Source: Clostridiales bacterium (GTDB lineage: Bacteria > Bacillota_A > Clostridia > Oscillospirales > Oscillospiraceae). Taken from it: a stretch of 12,009 nt of DNA. Below are positions 11,898-12,009 of this stretch, one piece after another. The first letter of the stretch is position 1. Every line of letters begins with the position of its first letter. The notes below the pieces were generated by a model that saw only the letters and a list, made by a program, of their open reading frames with translations, searched no databases and was not told where the DNA came from. The stretch lies in contig DXUR01000058.1 of the NCBI GenBank assembly GCA_019417795.1, positions 1-12,009 on the forward strand. The letters run 5' to 3'. The position numbers were made by a program, and so were the translations under genes.

Positions 11898-11938
11898 TAA
11901 CGGTTTACCCGTTTATATTATGAACGGGTAAACCGTTA
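11898..11938. promoter_or_regulatory. Long palindrome upstream of second RNA promoter
   Basis: Perfect 16-bp arms, 11898-11913 and 11923-11938, around a 9-bp AT spacer. It is nearly the same as 2254-2294; the spacer differs by two bases in length while the arms are conserved, as expected for a protein-binding inverted repeat. Confidence 0.7.
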
Positions 11939-11960
11939 TACGGTTAATTTTGTGGTTATG

Positions 11961-11989
11961 TTGACAACCTCCGCAACGTATGGTAAGAT
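11961..11989 (+). promoter_or_regulatory. Promoter of second large-RNA copy
   Basis: TTGACA (11961-11966), a 17-bp spacer and TAAGAT (11984-11989). It is identical to 2316-2344, including the spacer. Confidence 0.82.
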
Positions 11990-11995
11990 GTTCTT

Positions 11996-12009
11996 GGATA
12001 GGAAAGGCT
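11996..12009 (+). ncRNA. Start of a second large structured RNA, cut by window edge
   Basis: GGATAGGAAAGGCT matches 2351-2364 exactly, which is the 5' strand of the closing helix of the RNA at 2351-2907. Only 14 nt are visible, so whether a full RNA follows is unknown. Confidence 0.5.

Noticed and set aside
2254..12009. Window reading around a circular plasmid twice (exact tandem dimer)
   Set aside because: The repeated parts differ: the two XRE and exported proteins are clearly diverged, cargo genes are different, and palindrome spacers vary. These are paralogous cassettes, not an exact repeat.

Overview
The window looks like accessory DNA, most likely plasmid or plasmid-like, from a low-to-moderate GC Firmicute. 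A gut clostridium of the Lachnospiraceae type is my inference. The grounds are strong AGGAGG-type ribosome binding sites, some GTG/TTG starts, typical clostridial signal peptides and a replication/partition gene set. No rRNA, tRNA, housekeeping gene, relaxase or CRISPR array is visible.

Layout. (1) 1-2242: an operon behind a GTAAACCGC palindrome. It encodes a membrane-anchored XRE regulator, a small exported protein, a 58-aa membrane or exported peptide and a 361-aa secreted protein, and ends at a strong terminator. (2) 2254-2990: a long palindrome, a near-consensus promoter (TTGACA-N17-TAAGAT) and about 560 nt of non-coding, heavily self-complementary sequence. I read this as a large structured RNA, possibly of the ROOL class, followed by an AT-rich motif region. 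(3) 3014-6648: a tyrosine recombinase, a coiled-coil protein of unknown function, a 414-bp structured intergenic region that is a candidate origin or rep leader, and an AEP-type primase/replication initiator. (4) 6672-8430: a Phd/RelE-type toxin-antitoxin pair under a 32-bp palindromic operator, then a monocistronic gene resembling DUF2806. (5) 8433-9523: an AT-rich palindromic region, parA, and a ribbon-helix-helix partner, forming a partition cassette. (6) 9545-11896: a second, diverged version of the region 1 operon with different secreted cargo and a broken last gene. (7) 11898-12009: a second copy of the palindrome and RNA promoter, cut off by the window edge.

How it may work together. 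Replication (AEP protein), partition (ParA plus RHH), recombination (tyrosine recombinase) and addiction (TA) form a plasmid-maintenance backbone. Around it lie repeated cassettes, each a membrane XRE regulator, a small exported partner, secreted cargo, a terminator, and a palindrome plus large-RNA promoter. All four long palindromes at cassette starts and ends contain the half-site GTAAACCG. A testable model is therefore that the membrane-tethered regulators control both their own operon and the large RNA. This cassette linking a large RNA, a membrane XRE protein and secreted proteins is the most novel item in the window.
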